Assembly (NCBI GenBank): GCA_016284175.1
Contig: JAEEOJ010000069.1
Coordinates: 1 to 33,320 of the forward strand
DNA: 33,320 nt
DNA from: Lachnospiraceae bacterium
GTDB taxonomy: Bacteria; Bacillota; Clostridia; Lachnospirales; Lachnospiraceae
Reading direction: 5' to 3'
Shown: in pieces, positions 1-8,629 of the stretch
How positions within the stretch are numbered: position 1 is the first letter of the stretch
Layout: every line of letters starts with the position of its first letter
The notes under the pieces: generated by a model
The model's input: only the letters and a program-made list of their open reading frames with translations
Databases searched by the model: none
What the model was told of the DNA's origin: nothing
Position numbers and translations under genes: made by a program

Positions 1-507
1 GGCGTAGCAGTTATCAAAGTAGGTGCTGCAACAGAGACCGAAATGAAAGAAGCAAAACTTCGTATGGAAGATGCTTTGGCAGCTACAAAGGCAGCAGTTG
101 AGGAAGGTATTATCGCAGGCGGCGGATCGGCTTACATTCATGCTTCCAAGAAAGTTAAAGAACTTGCCGATACACTTGAAGGCGACGAGAAGACAGGTGC
201 TCAGATCGTTCTTACGGCACTTAAGGCTCCTTTGTTCCACATCGCTGCAAATGCCGGCCTTGACGGTTCCGTAATCGTTAATAAGGTATACGAATCAGAA
301 GTTGGTTTCGGATTCGATGCTCTTAAAGAAGAATACGTGAACATGGTTGAAGCAGGTATTCTTGATCCTTCAAAAGTTACCAGAAGTGCACTTCAGAACG
401 CGACAAGCGTAGCATCCACATTCCTTACAACAGAAAGTGCCGTTGCAAACATCAAGGAAGATACTCCCGCAATGCCTGCAGGCGGTATGGGCGGAATGGG
501 ATATTAA
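1..507 (+). CDS. groEL: Chaperonin GroEL, C-terminal part (5' end outside window)
   Basis: The reading frame is open from base 1 and gives 168 residues. It is the last third of the 60 kDa chaperonin, the ATP-driven cytoplasmic folding cage that works with GroES. The first visible residues, [17 protein letters not shown], are a well-conserved GroEL stretch near residue 375 of the full protein, and EEGIIAGGG follows. The tail GGMGGMGY is the glycine/methionine-rich C-terminus that lies inside the ring cavity. About two thirds of the gene, its start and any CIRCE/HrcA operator are outside the window. No convincing terminator follows: a GTCGA/TCGAC hairpin at 510-523 lacks a T tract, and the next gene starts 30 bases downstream. 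Confidence 0.97.
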   Translation, partial: GVAVIKVGAATETEMKEAKLRMEDALAATKAAVEEGIIAGGGSAYIHASKKVKELADTLEGDEKTGAQIVLTALKAPLFHIAANAGLDGSVIVNKVYESEVGFGFDALKEEYVNMVEAGILDPSKVTRSALQNATSVASTFLTTESAVANIKEDTPAMPAGGMGGMGY

Positions 508-537
508 AAGTCGATAACTCGACAGAGAGGTGATTTC

Positions 538-1269
538 ATGAAAAAATTTTTATGCTTACTCGCAAGCGCTATGATGGTTCTTTCACTGGCAGCTTGCACA
601 TCTGGAAAAGGGGAACTTGTTATGGCAACAAACGCCGAATTCCCTCCTTATGAGTATCATGAAGGAGACAGCATCATAGGAATTGACGTTGAAATTTGTC
701 AGGCTATTGCGGATGAGATGGGCAGAAAACTCGTAATCGAAGACATGGCTTTCGATTCGGTTATCACTTCGGTTTACACAGGAAAAGCAGACATAGGTGC
801 AGCAGCGCTTACAATCACTGAGGACAGACTTAAAAATATAAACTTCTCTACACCTTATGCAACAGCAGCTCAGGTTATTATCGTTCCTGAAGATTCAGAC
901 ATTACATCACCCGATGATTTGATCGGCAGAACTGTCGGTGTCCAGCTTGGTACAACCGGCGATATCTACGCAGACGATATCGAGGATGCAACTGTAGAAC
1001 GTTATAACAAGGGTTATGAAGCTGTACAGGCTTTGCTTCAGGGCAAAATTGATGCGGTTATGATTGACAACGAACCTGCCAAGGTTTATGTATCACAGAA
1101 TCCCTCACTTAAGATTGTTGACGAAGCATTTACTTACGAAGAGTATGCAATCGCAATCGCAAAGGATAACGAAGCACTTCTTAACGAAGTTAATGCCGCT
1201 ATCAAGAAACTTAAAGAGTCCGGCAGACTTGATGAGATTGTAAATAAATACATCTCTGCCGACAACTAG
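538..1269 (+). CDS. Amino acid ABC transporter substrate-binding lipoprotein
   Basis: 243 residues of the family 3 solute-binding proteins (HisJ/GlnH/ArtJ type), which capture a polar amino acid outside the cell and deliver it to the permease. The N-terminus has a lysine-rich start, a hydrophobic core and the lipobox LAAC with Cys20 as the predicted lipid anchor. NAEFPPYEY and GIDVEICQAIADEMG are typical of the N-terminal lobe, GRTVGVQLGTTGD marks the hinge/second lobe, and DAVMIDNEPAK is a ligand-pocket segment. The start is preceded by a purine-rich site (AGAGAGGTGAT). It is the first gene of a three-gene set with the permease at 1278 and the ATPase at 1966. The exact substrate (glutamine, cystine, arginine or histidine) cannot be read from the sequence. 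Confidence 0.95.
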   Translation: MKKFLCLLASAMMVLSLAACTSGKGELVMATNAEFPPYEYHEGDSIIGIDVEICQAIADEMGRKLVIEDMAFDSVITSVYTGKADIGAAALTITEDRLKNINFSTPYATAAQVIIVPEDSDITSPDDLIGRTVGVQLGTTGDIYADDIEDATVERYNKGYEAVQALLQGKIDAVMIDNEPAKVYVSQNPSLKIVDEAFTYEEYAIAIAKDNEALLNEVNAAIKKLKESGRLDEIVNKYISADN

Positions 1270-1277
1270 AGGTCCGT

Positions 1278-1976
1278 ATGAATTTTTTGGTTAAGTTTTC
1301 TGAAGATTTTAAGCAAAACTTTATCGATGCTAACAGATGGAAATACATCTTAAACGGTTTGGGAGTTACTCTGAGAGTAACTCTCTTTGCCGTTTTAATC
1401 GGTATCGCCATCGGCTTTATTGTTGCGATAATAAGATCGACTTATGAGAAGACAGGAAAACTTAAAATCCTCAACTTTTTTGCAAATATTTATCTTACGG
1501 TAATCAGAGGAACACCTGTTGTAGTTCAGCTTTTGATTATCTATTTTGTAATATTCGGTTCGGTCAGAATCGACAAGGTTCTGGTTGCGGTTATCGCCTT
1601 TGGTATTAACTCGGGTGCGTATGTAGCCGAGATAGTGCGTGGCGGTATCATGTCAATAGATCCGGGTCAGATGGAAGCAGGAAGATCCTTAGGCTTTAAT
1701 TATATTCAGACCATGTGGCATATCATTATTCCGCAGGCTTTTAAGAATGTTCTTCCCGCACTCGGAAATGAATTCATAGTACTCTTAAAAGAGACTTCAG
1801 TAGCAGGCTACATCGCACTCGAAGACTTAACAAAAGGCGGAGACATCATAAGAAGTCAGACATATTCGCCTTTTATGCCGCTTTTAACCGTTGCGGCAAT
1901 TTACCTGGCAATAGTTATGCTCTTGTCATTCCTTCTTAAGCAGTTAGAGAGGAGGTTGAGAAACAGTGAGCGATAA
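1278..1976 (+). CDS. Amino acid ABC transporter permease
   Basis: 232-residue integral membrane permease of the HisM/GlnP family, forming the transmembrane channel for the binding protein encoded just upstream. Hydrophobic stretches are clear near residues 30-50, 65-95, 100-120 and 190-220. The cytoplasmic EAA coupling loop that contacts the ATPase is recognisable as [20 protein letters not shown] followed by [16 protein letters not shown]. The N-terminal extension before TM1 ([23 protein letters not shown]) is usual for the family. It starts 8 bases after the binding protein and overlaps the ATPase gene by 11 bases, which supports co-translation. Only one permease gene is present, so the channel is probably a homodimer. 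Confidence 0.95.
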   Translation: MNFLVKFSEDFKQNFIDANRWKYILNGLGVTLRVTLFAVLIGIAIGFIVAIIRSTYEKTGKLKILNFFANIYLTVIRGTPVVVQLLIIYFVIFGSVRIDKVLVAVIAFGINSGAYVAEIVRGGIMSIDPGQMEAGRSLGFNYIQTMWHIIIPQAFKNVLPALGNEFIVLLKETSVAGYIALEDLTKGGDIIRSQTYSPFMPLLTVAAIYLAIVMLLSFLLKQLERRLRNSER

Positions 1977-2715
1977 TAACGAAAAAAAGCTCCTTATAAG
2001 CGTGGATAATCTTACAAAGCATTTTGAAGATTTGCATGCACTTAACGGAGTATCAATAGATATTTACAAGGGTGATGTTGTATTCGTGGTAGGACCTTCA
2101 GGCTCCGGCAAATCCACTTTCCTTCGCTGTCTTAACAGACTCGAGGAACCCACGGGAGGTACAATCCTTTTCGAGGGAATAGATATCACTGATAAAAAAA
2201 CAGACATTAACAAACATCGTCAGAAAATGGGAATGGTATTCCAGCAGTTTAATCTCTTCCCTCATATGACGGTACTTAAAAACCTTACTTTAGGACCGAT
2301 GAAACTTCAGGGCAAATCAAAGGCAGAGGCCGAAGAGGAAGCCATGAAACTCTTAGAGCGCGTAGGACTTGCAGACAGAGCAAAAGCCTATCCCAATCAG
2401 CTTTCAGGCGGACAGAAGCAGCGTATCGCAATCGTTCGTGCACTTTGCATGAAGCCCGATGTAATGCTTTTCGACGAGCCTACCTCGGCACTCGATCCCG
2501 AGATGGTAGGTGAAGTTCTCGAAGTAATGCGTGAGCTTGCGAAAGAAAACATGACCATGGTAGTCGTTACCCACGAAATCGCATTCGCCAAAGAAATCGC
2601 AAACCGCGTTATCTTTATGGCAGACGGCCTCATCGAAGAAGAAGGCCCTGCAGCCGAGTTCTTCGACAACCCCAAGTCCGAGAGACTTAAAGCATTTTTG
2701 GCTAAAGTGCTGTAA
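1966..2715 (+). CDS. Amino acid ABC transporter ATP-binding protein
   Basis: 249-residue nucleotide-binding subunit of the polar amino acid transporter, GlnQ/HisP-like. Visible motifs in order are Walker [11 protein letters not shown]-loop [16 protein letters not shown] signature LSGGQKQR, Walker B VMLFDEP with D-loop SALDPE, and the switch histidine in VVVTHE. The start is a GTG at 1966, inside the end of the permease gene; a strong GGAGG at 1951-1955 is ten bases ahead. Length is normal for the family. It closes the transporter operon; immediately after its stop comes the GC-rich structured element at 2717-2911. Confidence 0.96.
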   Translation: MSDNNEKKLLISVDNLTKHFEDLHALNGVSIDIYKGDVVFVVGPSGSGKSTFLRCLNRLEEPTGGTILFEGIDITDKKTDINKHRQKMGMVFQQFNLFPHMTVLKNLTLGPMKLQGKSKAEAEEEAMKLLERVGLADRAKAYPNQLSGGQKQRIAIVRALCMKPDVMLFDEPTSALDPEMVGEVLEVMRELAKENMTMVVVTHEIAFAKEIANRVIFMADGLIEEEGPAAEFFDNPKSERLKAFLAKVL

Positions 2716-2716
2716 T

Positions 2717-2911
2717 CGCGGGCAGCGTAATGCCACATGGGGAGCGTCAACCACACGATACACCGCGGGCACGCTCTCGCTAAGATGTCGCACGTAGCGA
2801 CCACTAAACTCGCATGCGCACAAGTGCTTTGCTCGTTAAGTGGCGACGGCGCCATATTACCCGCTTGTGCATCATACGGTTGCCGCTCTCAGCCAAACAT
2901 ATGATGCCCGC
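2717..2911. repeat. GC-rich inverted-repeat element of unknown type
   Basis: A non-coding stretch between the ABC operon and purL with about 58% G+C by hand count, set against very AT-rich sequence on its purL side. It is bounded by GCGGGCA (2718-2724, repeated at 2765-2771) and the inverse TGCCCGC (2905-2911). Internal inverted repeats are GTAAT plus GCCAC (2727-2736) against GTGGC (2840-2844) and ATTAC (2856-2860); GTCGC/GCGAC (2787-2801); GCACAAG/CTTGTGC (2818-2824 and 2864-2870); and GCATCATA/TATGATGC (2869-2876 and 2900-2907) enclosing GGTTG/CAGCC. A degenerate direct repeat of the form CTCGYTAAG is at 2776-2784 and 2832-2839. No start codon with a ribosome site is seen. It could be a dispersed genomic repeat, a MITE-like remnant or a structured RNA; I do not recognise a known RNA family. 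Confidence 0.55.
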
Positions 2912-2960
2912 TTATTAAGAATTTAATACAAAAATATTTATATATTTACGGAGGAATAAG

Positions 2961-5900
2961 ATGAGTACAGTAAGACGAATCTATGTTGAAAAGAAACCGG
3001 AATATGCGGTTAAAGCGAAGGAGCTCTTTAATGATATTAAGGGTTACCTCGGAATTACCAGTGTGACGGGAGTTAGATATCTCATTCGCTATGATGTTGA
3101 GAATATCTCAGACGAAATATTTGAAAAGGCTTGCAAGACTGTATTTTCAGAGCCTCCTGTAGATAATTATTATCTTGAGAAATTTGATACCAACGCAACA
3201 GATAAGATTTTCAGTGTTGAATATCTTCCCGGTCAGTACGATCAGAGAGCGGACTCTGCTGTTCAGTGCGTTCAGTTCTTAAACGCAGAAGAGAATCCCA
3301 CAATTCAGACCGCAATTACATATGTGCTTGAAGGCAGTGTAAGTGATGATGAGTTTGAAAAGATTAAAGCTTACTGCATCAACCCCGTTGATTCGAGAGA
3401 AGCTTCGATTGACAAGCCCGAGACTTTGCAGAGCGTATTTGCAACACCCGATGATGTTTCGGTATTCGAAAACTTTACAACAATGCCCGAAGACGAATTC
3501 AAGAAGCTTTATGATTCTCTCGGACTTGCAATGACTTATAAGGATTTTGCTTTTATCAGAGAATACTTTGCTAACGATGAAAAGAGAAATCCTACATTCA
3601 CAGAAATCAAAGTACTTGATACATACTGGTCAGACCACTGCCGTCACACCACATTCTCTACAGAACTTGAGAATGTTAAGTTCCTTGCAGGTGACTACGC
3701 AGGCGTACTTGAAGATACATACAATGAATATCTTTCCACAAGAAAAGATGTATACGGCGACAACTCCAAGAAGTATGTATGCCTTATGGACCTTGCCCTC
3801 ATGGCTATGAAAAAGCTTAAAAAAGACGGTAAGCTTGAAGATATGGAAAAATCCGATGAGATTAACGCTTGTTCAATCGTTGTTCCCATCGATGTTGAAT
3901 ACGAAGACGGTAAGGTTGTAAACGAAGAGTGGCTTATCAACTTCAAGAATGAAACACATAACCATCCTACAGAAATCGAACCTTTCGGTGGCGCAGCAAC
4001 ATGTCTTGGCGGCGCTATCAGAGATCCGCTTTCAGGAAGAACATATGTATATCAGGCAATGAGAGTTACCGGTGCCGCAGATCCTACAGTTTCCGTTAAC
4101 GAAACTCTTAAGGGTAAGCTTTCACAGAAGAAGCTTGTACGCGGTGCTGCAGCAGGTTATTCATCCTACGGTAACCAGATTGGCCTTGCAACGGGACTCG
4201 TAAAAGAAATTTACCATCCCAACTATGTTGCAAAAAGAATGGAAATCGGTGCAGTTATGGGTGCAGCTCCCAGACGTGCCGTTATCAGAGAAACATCCGA
4301 TCCCGGTGACGTAATCGTTCTTTTAGGAGGACGTACAGGTAGGGATGGCTGCGGCGGTGCTACAGGTTCTTCAAAGGTACATACCGTTCAGTCAATCGAA
4401 ACCTGCGGTGCAGAAGTACAGAAAGGTAATCCTCCTACAGAAAGAAAGATTCAGAGACTTTTTAGATGTGAAGAAGTTTCCGCACTTATAAAGAAATGTA
4501 ACGACTTTGGTGCAGGCGGTGTATCCGTAGCTATCGGCGAACTTGCAGACGGCTTAAGAGTAAACCTTGACCTTGTACCCAAGAAATATGAAGGTCTTGA
4601 CGGAACAGAACTTTCCATTTCCGAATCACAGGAAAGAATGGCAGTAGTTCTCGATCCCAAGGATCTTGACCAGTTCCTTAAATATGCAGAGGAAGAAAAC
4701 CTTGAAGCAATCAAGGTTGCAGATGTTACCGAAGATCCCAGACTTGTACTTGTCTGGAGAGGCAAAGAAATCGTTAACATTAAGAGAGAATTCCTTAATA
4801 CAAACGGTGCTCATCAGGCTACAAACGTAGAAGTTGAATCACCGAGCAAAGCTGACAATTATTTCTGCAAAGCGGCCAACAAGAAAGTTGAAGCAGCTTT
4901 GGCAAATAACGATATTAAGACCGCTGTTATCGAAAGCGTATCAGACCTTAACACCTGTTCACAGAAGGGTCTTGTTGAAATGTTTGACTCATCAATCGGT
5001 GCAGGTACGGTTCTTATGCCTTACGGCGGTGCTAACCAGCTCACAGAAATCCAGACAATGGTTGCAAAGGTTCCCGTTATGAAGGGCAAATCCGATGCAG
5101 TTACAATGATGAGCTACGGCTTCGATCCTTATCTTTCTTCATGGTCACCTTACCACGGCGCAATTTATGCTGTAACAGAATCCATGAGTAAGATTTGCGC
5201 AGCAGGCGGCGATGTAAATAAGATCAGATTTACATTCCAGGAATACTTTAGAAGAATGAGCGAGGTTCCTTCAAGATGGAGCCAGCCTTTTGCGGCTCTT
5301 TTAGGAGCGTTTAAGGCTCAGATGGCTTACGGCCTTCCTTCAATCGGCGGTAAGGACTCAATGTCCGGAACATTCCAGGATATCGACGTTCCGCCCACAC
5401 TCGTTTCCTTCGCGGTGGACGTTGCAAAGAACAACGAAGTTATCACACCCGAACTTAAGAAAGCAGGCAACTCACTCGTTATTTTCAGAATTCCCAAGGA
5501 TGAGAATTCAATTCCTGTATTTGACAAGGTTCTTGCTCTTTACGATGAAGTTGCAAAGCTCATAAAAGACAAAAAGATTGTTTCAGCATATGTAACCGAT
5601 GCATACGGAATCGTTCCCGCGGCTGCAAAGATGGCATTCGGTAACGGTCTTGGCGTTAAGATTGACGCAGCAGATGTTAAGTCACTTTTCTCAAATGAGA
5701 TGGGCAGCATCCTCTGCGAAATGACCGAAGCGGTTAATGACGAATTTGCTTCAACAATCGGTACGGTTGCTGAAAAAGATATCGAAATCAATTCTGTTAA
5801 GGTAAGCCTTGACGATGTACTTGCATCATACAAGAAGCCTCTTGAAAAAGTATTCCATTCAAGAGTAACCGAGGATTACACAAAGCTTGACAGACCTGCA

Positions 5901-6740
5901 TACAAGGCAGAGAACGTATACATCTGCAAGAACAAGGTTGCAAAGCCCCATGTATTTATTCCCGTATTCCCCGGAACAAACTGCGAATACGATTCAACAA
6001 GAGCATTTGAGCGAGCAGGCGCTACAGTAACCACAAAGATATTTAGAAACCTTAATTCCGCAATGATTAAGGAAAGTGTTGACGAATACGTAAAAGAAAT
6101 AAAGAATGCACAGATTATCATGTTCCCCGGCGGATTCTCCGCAGGTGACGAACCCGACGGTTCTGCAAAGTTCTTCGCTACAGCATTCCAGAACGAAGCA
6201 ATCAAGGAAGCTGTAACAGACTTACTTGATAACAGAGACGGTCTTGCACTCGGTATCTGTAACGGTTTCCAGGCACTTATCAAACTCGGTCTGGTACCTA
6301 ACGGAAAGATTACAGGACAGGATGAAAATTCCGCTACACTTACATTTAATACAATCAACCGTCACATCTCCAAGATGGCTTATACAAAGGTTGTTTCAAA
6401 CAAGTCACCCTGGCTTCAGTTAGCAGAACTTGACGGTGTATACACATCACCCGCATCACACGGTGAAGGTAGATTTGTAGCGCCCAAAGAACTCATTGAG
6501 CAGCTCTTTGCAAACGGTCAGGTAGCTACAAGATACTGTGACAACTTCGGTAACGTAAGCATGGATGAAGAATACAATATCAATGGTTCATTCGAATCAA
6601 TTGAAGGTATCACATCACCCGACGGACGTGTACTTGGTAAGATGGCTCATGCAGAGCGTCGTGACAATGGTGTTGCAATTAACATTTACGGTGAGCAGGA
6701 TCTTAAGATCTTCGAATCCGGTGTTAAGTATTTTAAATAA
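2961..6740 (+). CDS. purL: Phosphoribosylformylglycinamidine synthase, single-chain form
   Basis: 1259-residue FGAM synthase, the fourth step of purine synthesis: FGAR, glutamine and ATP give FGAM. It is the large fused type with amidotransferase on the same chain, as in Clostridia, rather than separate PurS/PurL/PurQ. The N-terminal third is the PurS-like/linker region. The synthase core shows YWSDHCRHTTF and FKNETHNHPTEIEPFGGAAT near residues 220-340, with DFGAGGVSVAIGELADG and later SIGGKDSMSGTF as ATP and metal-site segments. The C-terminal glutaminase shows VFPGTNCE, GICNGFQ with nucleophile Cys1100, and SHGEGRF with His1167 and Glu1169 completing the triad. A GGAGG site precedes the ATG. 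No purine riboswitch or PurR box was recognised upstream. Confidence 0.97.
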   Translation: MSTVRRIYVEKKPEYAVKAKELFNDIKGYLGITSVTGVRYLIRYDVENISDEIFEKACKTVFSEPPVDNYYLEKFDTNATDKIFSVEYLPGQYDQRADSAVQCVQFLNAEENPTIQTAITYVLEGSVSDDEFEKIKAYCINPVDSREASIDKPETLQSVFATPDDVSVFENFTTMPEDEFKKLYDSLGLAMTYKDFAFIREYFANDEKRNPTFTEIKVLDTYWSDHCRHTTFSTELENVKFLAGDYAGVLEDTYNEYLSTRKDVYGDNSKKYVCLMDLALMAMKKLKKDGKLEDMEKSDEINACSIVVPIDVEYEDGKVVNEEWLINFKNETHNHPTEIEPFGGAATCLGGAIRDPLSGRTYVYQAMRVTGAADPTVSVNETLKGKLSQKKLVRGAAAGYSSYGNQIGLATGLVKEIYHPNYVAKRMEIGAVMGAAPRRAVIRETSDPGDVIVLLGGRTGRDGCGGATGSSKVHTVQSIETCGAEVQKGNPPTERKIQRLFRCEEVSALIKKCNDFGAGGVSVAIGELADGLRVNLDLVPKKYEGLDGTELSISESQERMAVVLDPKDLDQFLKYAEEENLEAIKVADVTEDPRLVLVWRGKEIVNIKREFLNTNGAHQATNVEVESPSKADNYFCKAANKKVEAALANNDIKTAVIESVSDLNTCSQKGLVEMFDSSIGAGTVLMPYGGANQLTEIQTMVAKVPVMKGKSDAVTMMSYGFDPYLSSWSPYHGAIYAVTESMSKICAAGGDVNKIRFTFQEYFRRMSEVPSRWSQPFAALLGAFKAQMAYGLPSIGGKDSMSGTFQDIDVPPTLVSFAVDVAKNNEVITPELKKAGNSLVIFRIPKDENSIPVFDKVLALYDEVAKLIKDKKIVSAYVTDAYGIVPAAAKMAFGNGLGVKIDAADVKSLFSNEMGSILCEMTEAVNDEFASTIGTVAEKDIEINSVKVSLDDVLASYKKPLEKVFHSRVTEDYTKLDRPAYKAENVYICKNKVAKPHVFIPVFPGTNCEYDSTRAFERAGATVTTKIFRNLNSAMIKESVDEYVKEIKNAQIIMFPGGFSAGDEPDGSAKFFATAFQNEAIKEAVTDLLDNRDGLALGICNGFQALIKLGLVPNGKITGQDENSATLTFNTINRHISKMAYTKVVSNKSPWLQLAELDGVYTSPASHGEGRFVAPKELIEQLFANGQVATRYCDNFGNVSMDEEYNINGSFESIEGITSPDGRVLGKMAHAERRDNGVAINIYGEQDLKIFESGVKYFK

Positions 6741-6777
6741 TTTGAACTTTGGTCTTTTATAAAGATTGGAGAATTTT

Positions 6778-7002
6778 ATGAAGAAGAATTTCAAATATTT
6801 TTTATTAAGTCTGCTTGTTTGCGCGAGCGTAATAATGCCCGTAACAGGCTGTTCATGCAGCAATCCTGCTGAAGAAGCAACAGATACCATCGAAGGCATG
6901 GCTTCGCAGGAAGAAAAGGCACAGGATGCACTTGATGCGTTTAATGCCGATGCCGATGAGAAGGGTGCGGAAGCAGACGCTATATTTGAAATGGTTGAAT
7001 AA
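6778..7002 (+). CDS. Small predicted lipoprotein of unknown function
   Basis: 74 residues. The N-terminus is MKKNFKYF, then a hydrophobic core ending in the lipobox VTGC, with Cys25 the predicted acylated residue and a second cysteine at position 27. The mature part (about 50 residues) is very acidic and alanine-rich, and probably helical. An in-frame TTG lies 12 bases upstream, but GGAG at 6768-6771 is spaced six bases from the ATG at 6778, which decides the start. It sits 37 bases after purL and 11 bases before hisC on the same strand. I do not recognise a family; it may be a short envelope-anchored peptide. Confidence 0.75.
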   Translation: MKKNFKYFLLSLLVCASVIMPVTGCSCSNPAEEATDTIEGMASQEEKAQDALDAFNADADEKGAEADAIFEMVE

Positions 7003-7013
7003 CGGAGAAACAA

Positions 7014-8072
7014 ATGAACTGGAGAGAATACGTAAGAAACGTTACCCCGTATATTCCGGGAGAACAGCCCAAGATTGACAATCTTATTAAATTAAATACA
7101 AACGAAAATCCTTATTCTCCTTCAGGAGTCGTAAAAGATGAACTTAAAAAGCTTGCAGAAGATTACGACTGCTTAAGAAGATATCCCAAGCCTAACTGTG
7201 ACGCGCTTGAAGAAGCATTAAGCGAGTACACGGGACTTAAGCGTGAGCAGATTTTTACGGGTGTCGGATCGGATGATGTTATCTGTACATTGTTTTTAAC
7301 ATTTTTCCATTCTAAACTTCCGGTACTATTTGCGGATATTACTTATTCCTTTTATGAGGTATGGGCCGAGTTTGCGGGATTTCCTAAGGAACTTGTTCCC
7401 GTAAAAGAAGATCTTTCAATCGATATTAACGATTACAGAAAAGAAAACGGCGGTATTGTAATTGCCAATCCCAATGCGCCCACAGGCAAGGCACTTCCAT
7501 TAAGTAAGATTGAAGAAGTGCTTAACTTCAACAGGGATTCGGTGGTTATAGTTGACGAAGCATACGTTGATTTCGGTGCTGAGTCGGCAATTTCGCTTGT
7601 AAACAAATACGATAACTTAATCGTAACCCAGACATATTCAAAATCCAGAAACCTTGCGGGTCTTCGTATAGGTATGGCATTTGCGAGCGCAGAGCTTATC
7701 GCAAAGGTGAAAGCCATCAAGTTTTCGATTAACTCTTATACAATGAACGAGCCTTCGCTTCGCCTCGCATCTGCGGTTCTTAAGGATGAAAAATATTTCA
7801 GAGAATGCTGCGACAAGGTTATCAAGACCAGAGAGTGGAGTGTTGAAGAGTTTAAAAAATTAGGCTTTTCGTTCCCCGAAAGCAGTGCAAACTTTGTGTT
7901 TGTAACACATCCTAAAGTTAACGCAAACGATATCTACAAAGCGTTAAGAGAAAGAGGAATTCTGGTACGTCATTTCAGCATTCCGAGAATTGACAATTAC
8001 CTTCGTATTTCCATAGGAACAGACGAAGAGATGAAAGCACTTTTTGCAGCTTTAAAAGAAATAGTGGCTTAG
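7014..8072 (+). CDS. hisC: Histidinol-phosphate aminotransferase
   Basis: 352-residue fold-type I PLP aminotransferase that converts imidazole acetol phosphate to histidinol phosphate in histidine synthesis. The opening (VTPYIPGEQP, IKLNTNENPY) is characteristic of HisC. Further motifs are IANPNAPTGKALP, VDEAYVDF with the PLP-ring aspartate, and TYSKSRNLAGLRIG with Lys210 as the predicted Schiff-base lysine. YLRISIG near the C-terminus binds substrate phosphate. Length matches the family. A GGAG site lies just before the ATG. No other his genes are in the window, so it is detached from a histidine operon. A related activity (aromatic aminotransferase, or CobD-like) cannot be fully excluded from sequence alone. 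Confidence 0.9.
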   Translation: MNWREYVRNVTPYIPGEQPKIDNLIKLNTNENPYSPSGVVKDELKKLAEDYDCLRRYPKPNCDALEEALSEYTGLKREQIFTGVGSDDVICTLFLTFFHSKLPVLFADITYSFYEVWAEFAGFPKELVPVKEDLSIDINDYRKENGGIVIANPNAPTGKALPLSKIEEVLNFNRDSVVIVDEAYVDFGAESAISLVNKYDNLIVTQTYSKSRNLAGLRIGMAFASAELIAKVKAIKFSINSYTMNEPSLRLASAVLKDEKYFRECCDKVIKTREWSVEEFKKLGFSFPESSANFVFVTHPKVNANDIYKALRERGILVRHFSIPRIDNYLRISIGTDEEMKALFAALKEIVA

Positions 8073-8106
8073 AAAACGAAAGGATTCAGTGTAAGCGTAA
8101 AAGATT

Positions 8107-8625
8107 ATGACAGCATTAAGAGACGCACTTGTAAACATGTTACTTGACCATCATATCGCACCCGTATGGATCTGCTTTATCGTAAGCATGATTCCCCTGA
8201 TCGAACTTCGTGGCGGTCTGATTGTATCAAGTATTTTAAACGTTCCGCTCTGGAAAGCAATTATTTTCTGTATAGGCGGAAACATTATTCCGATTCCTTT
8301 TATTCTTCTTTTTATCAAGAGAATTTTAAAGTGGATGAAGAATATTCATTTTCTTAAAATCGACAAATTCGCCGAATGGCTTGAAAACAGAGCAAACAAA
8401 AAGAGCGATGCGCTTAAGAAAGGTGAGTTCCTGGGACTCATGCTTTTTGTAGGAATTCCTCTTCCCGGCACAGGTGCATGGATGGGATCTCTCATGGCAG
8501 CGCTTTTTGACGTAAAGCTTTGGAAGGCTGTAGTCGCAGAACTTTGCGGACTTATTCTCGCAACGATTATAATGTCGTTATTATCCTATGGCGCACTTGG
8601 ATCGATTTTCCATTTTTTAGGTTAA
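8107..8625 (+). CDS. Small multidrug export family membrane protein (COG2426-like)
   Basis: 172-residue integral membrane protein. Conserved features of this family are IELRGG after the first hydrophobic segment (residues 18-35) and GIPLPGTGAWMGSLMAAL in the second half. Membrane segments fall roughly at 18-40, 50-72, 112-138 and 142-168, with a lysine/arginine-rich cytoplasmic loop between. The family name refers to a putative drug exporter, but substrate and mechanism are not established. The start has only a weak purine-rich site; an alternative ATG lies 11 codons in (before LLDHHIAP). It is four bases from the methyltransferase gene downstream, suggesting co-expression. Confidence 0.8.
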   Translation: MTALRDALVNMLLDHHIAPVWICFIVSMIPLIELRGGLIVSSILNVPLWKAIIFCIGGNIIPIPFILLFIKRILKWMKNIHFLKIDKFAEWLENRANKKSDALKKGEFLGLMLFVGIPLPGTGAWMGSLMAALFDVKLWKAVVAELCGLILATIIMSLLSYGALGSIFHFLG

Positions 8626-8629
8626 ATAT

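Noticed and set aside
510-523. Hairpin after groEL as a terminator
   Set aside because: Only five base pairs and no following T run.
2397-2855. Long minus-strand open frames over the ABC ATPase end and the GC-rich element
   Set aside because: Antisense to a gene with all ABC motifs, no ribosome site, and no recognisable protein; they only reflect codon bias.
2912-2960. Possible purine riboswitch or PurR box before purL
   Set aside because: The stretch is only AT-rich leader with a GGAGG site; I see none of the conserved riboswitch core bases.
5876-6358. 160-codon minus-strand frame inside purL
   Set aside because: Antisense to the PurL glutaminase domain, which is clearly real; no start signals.
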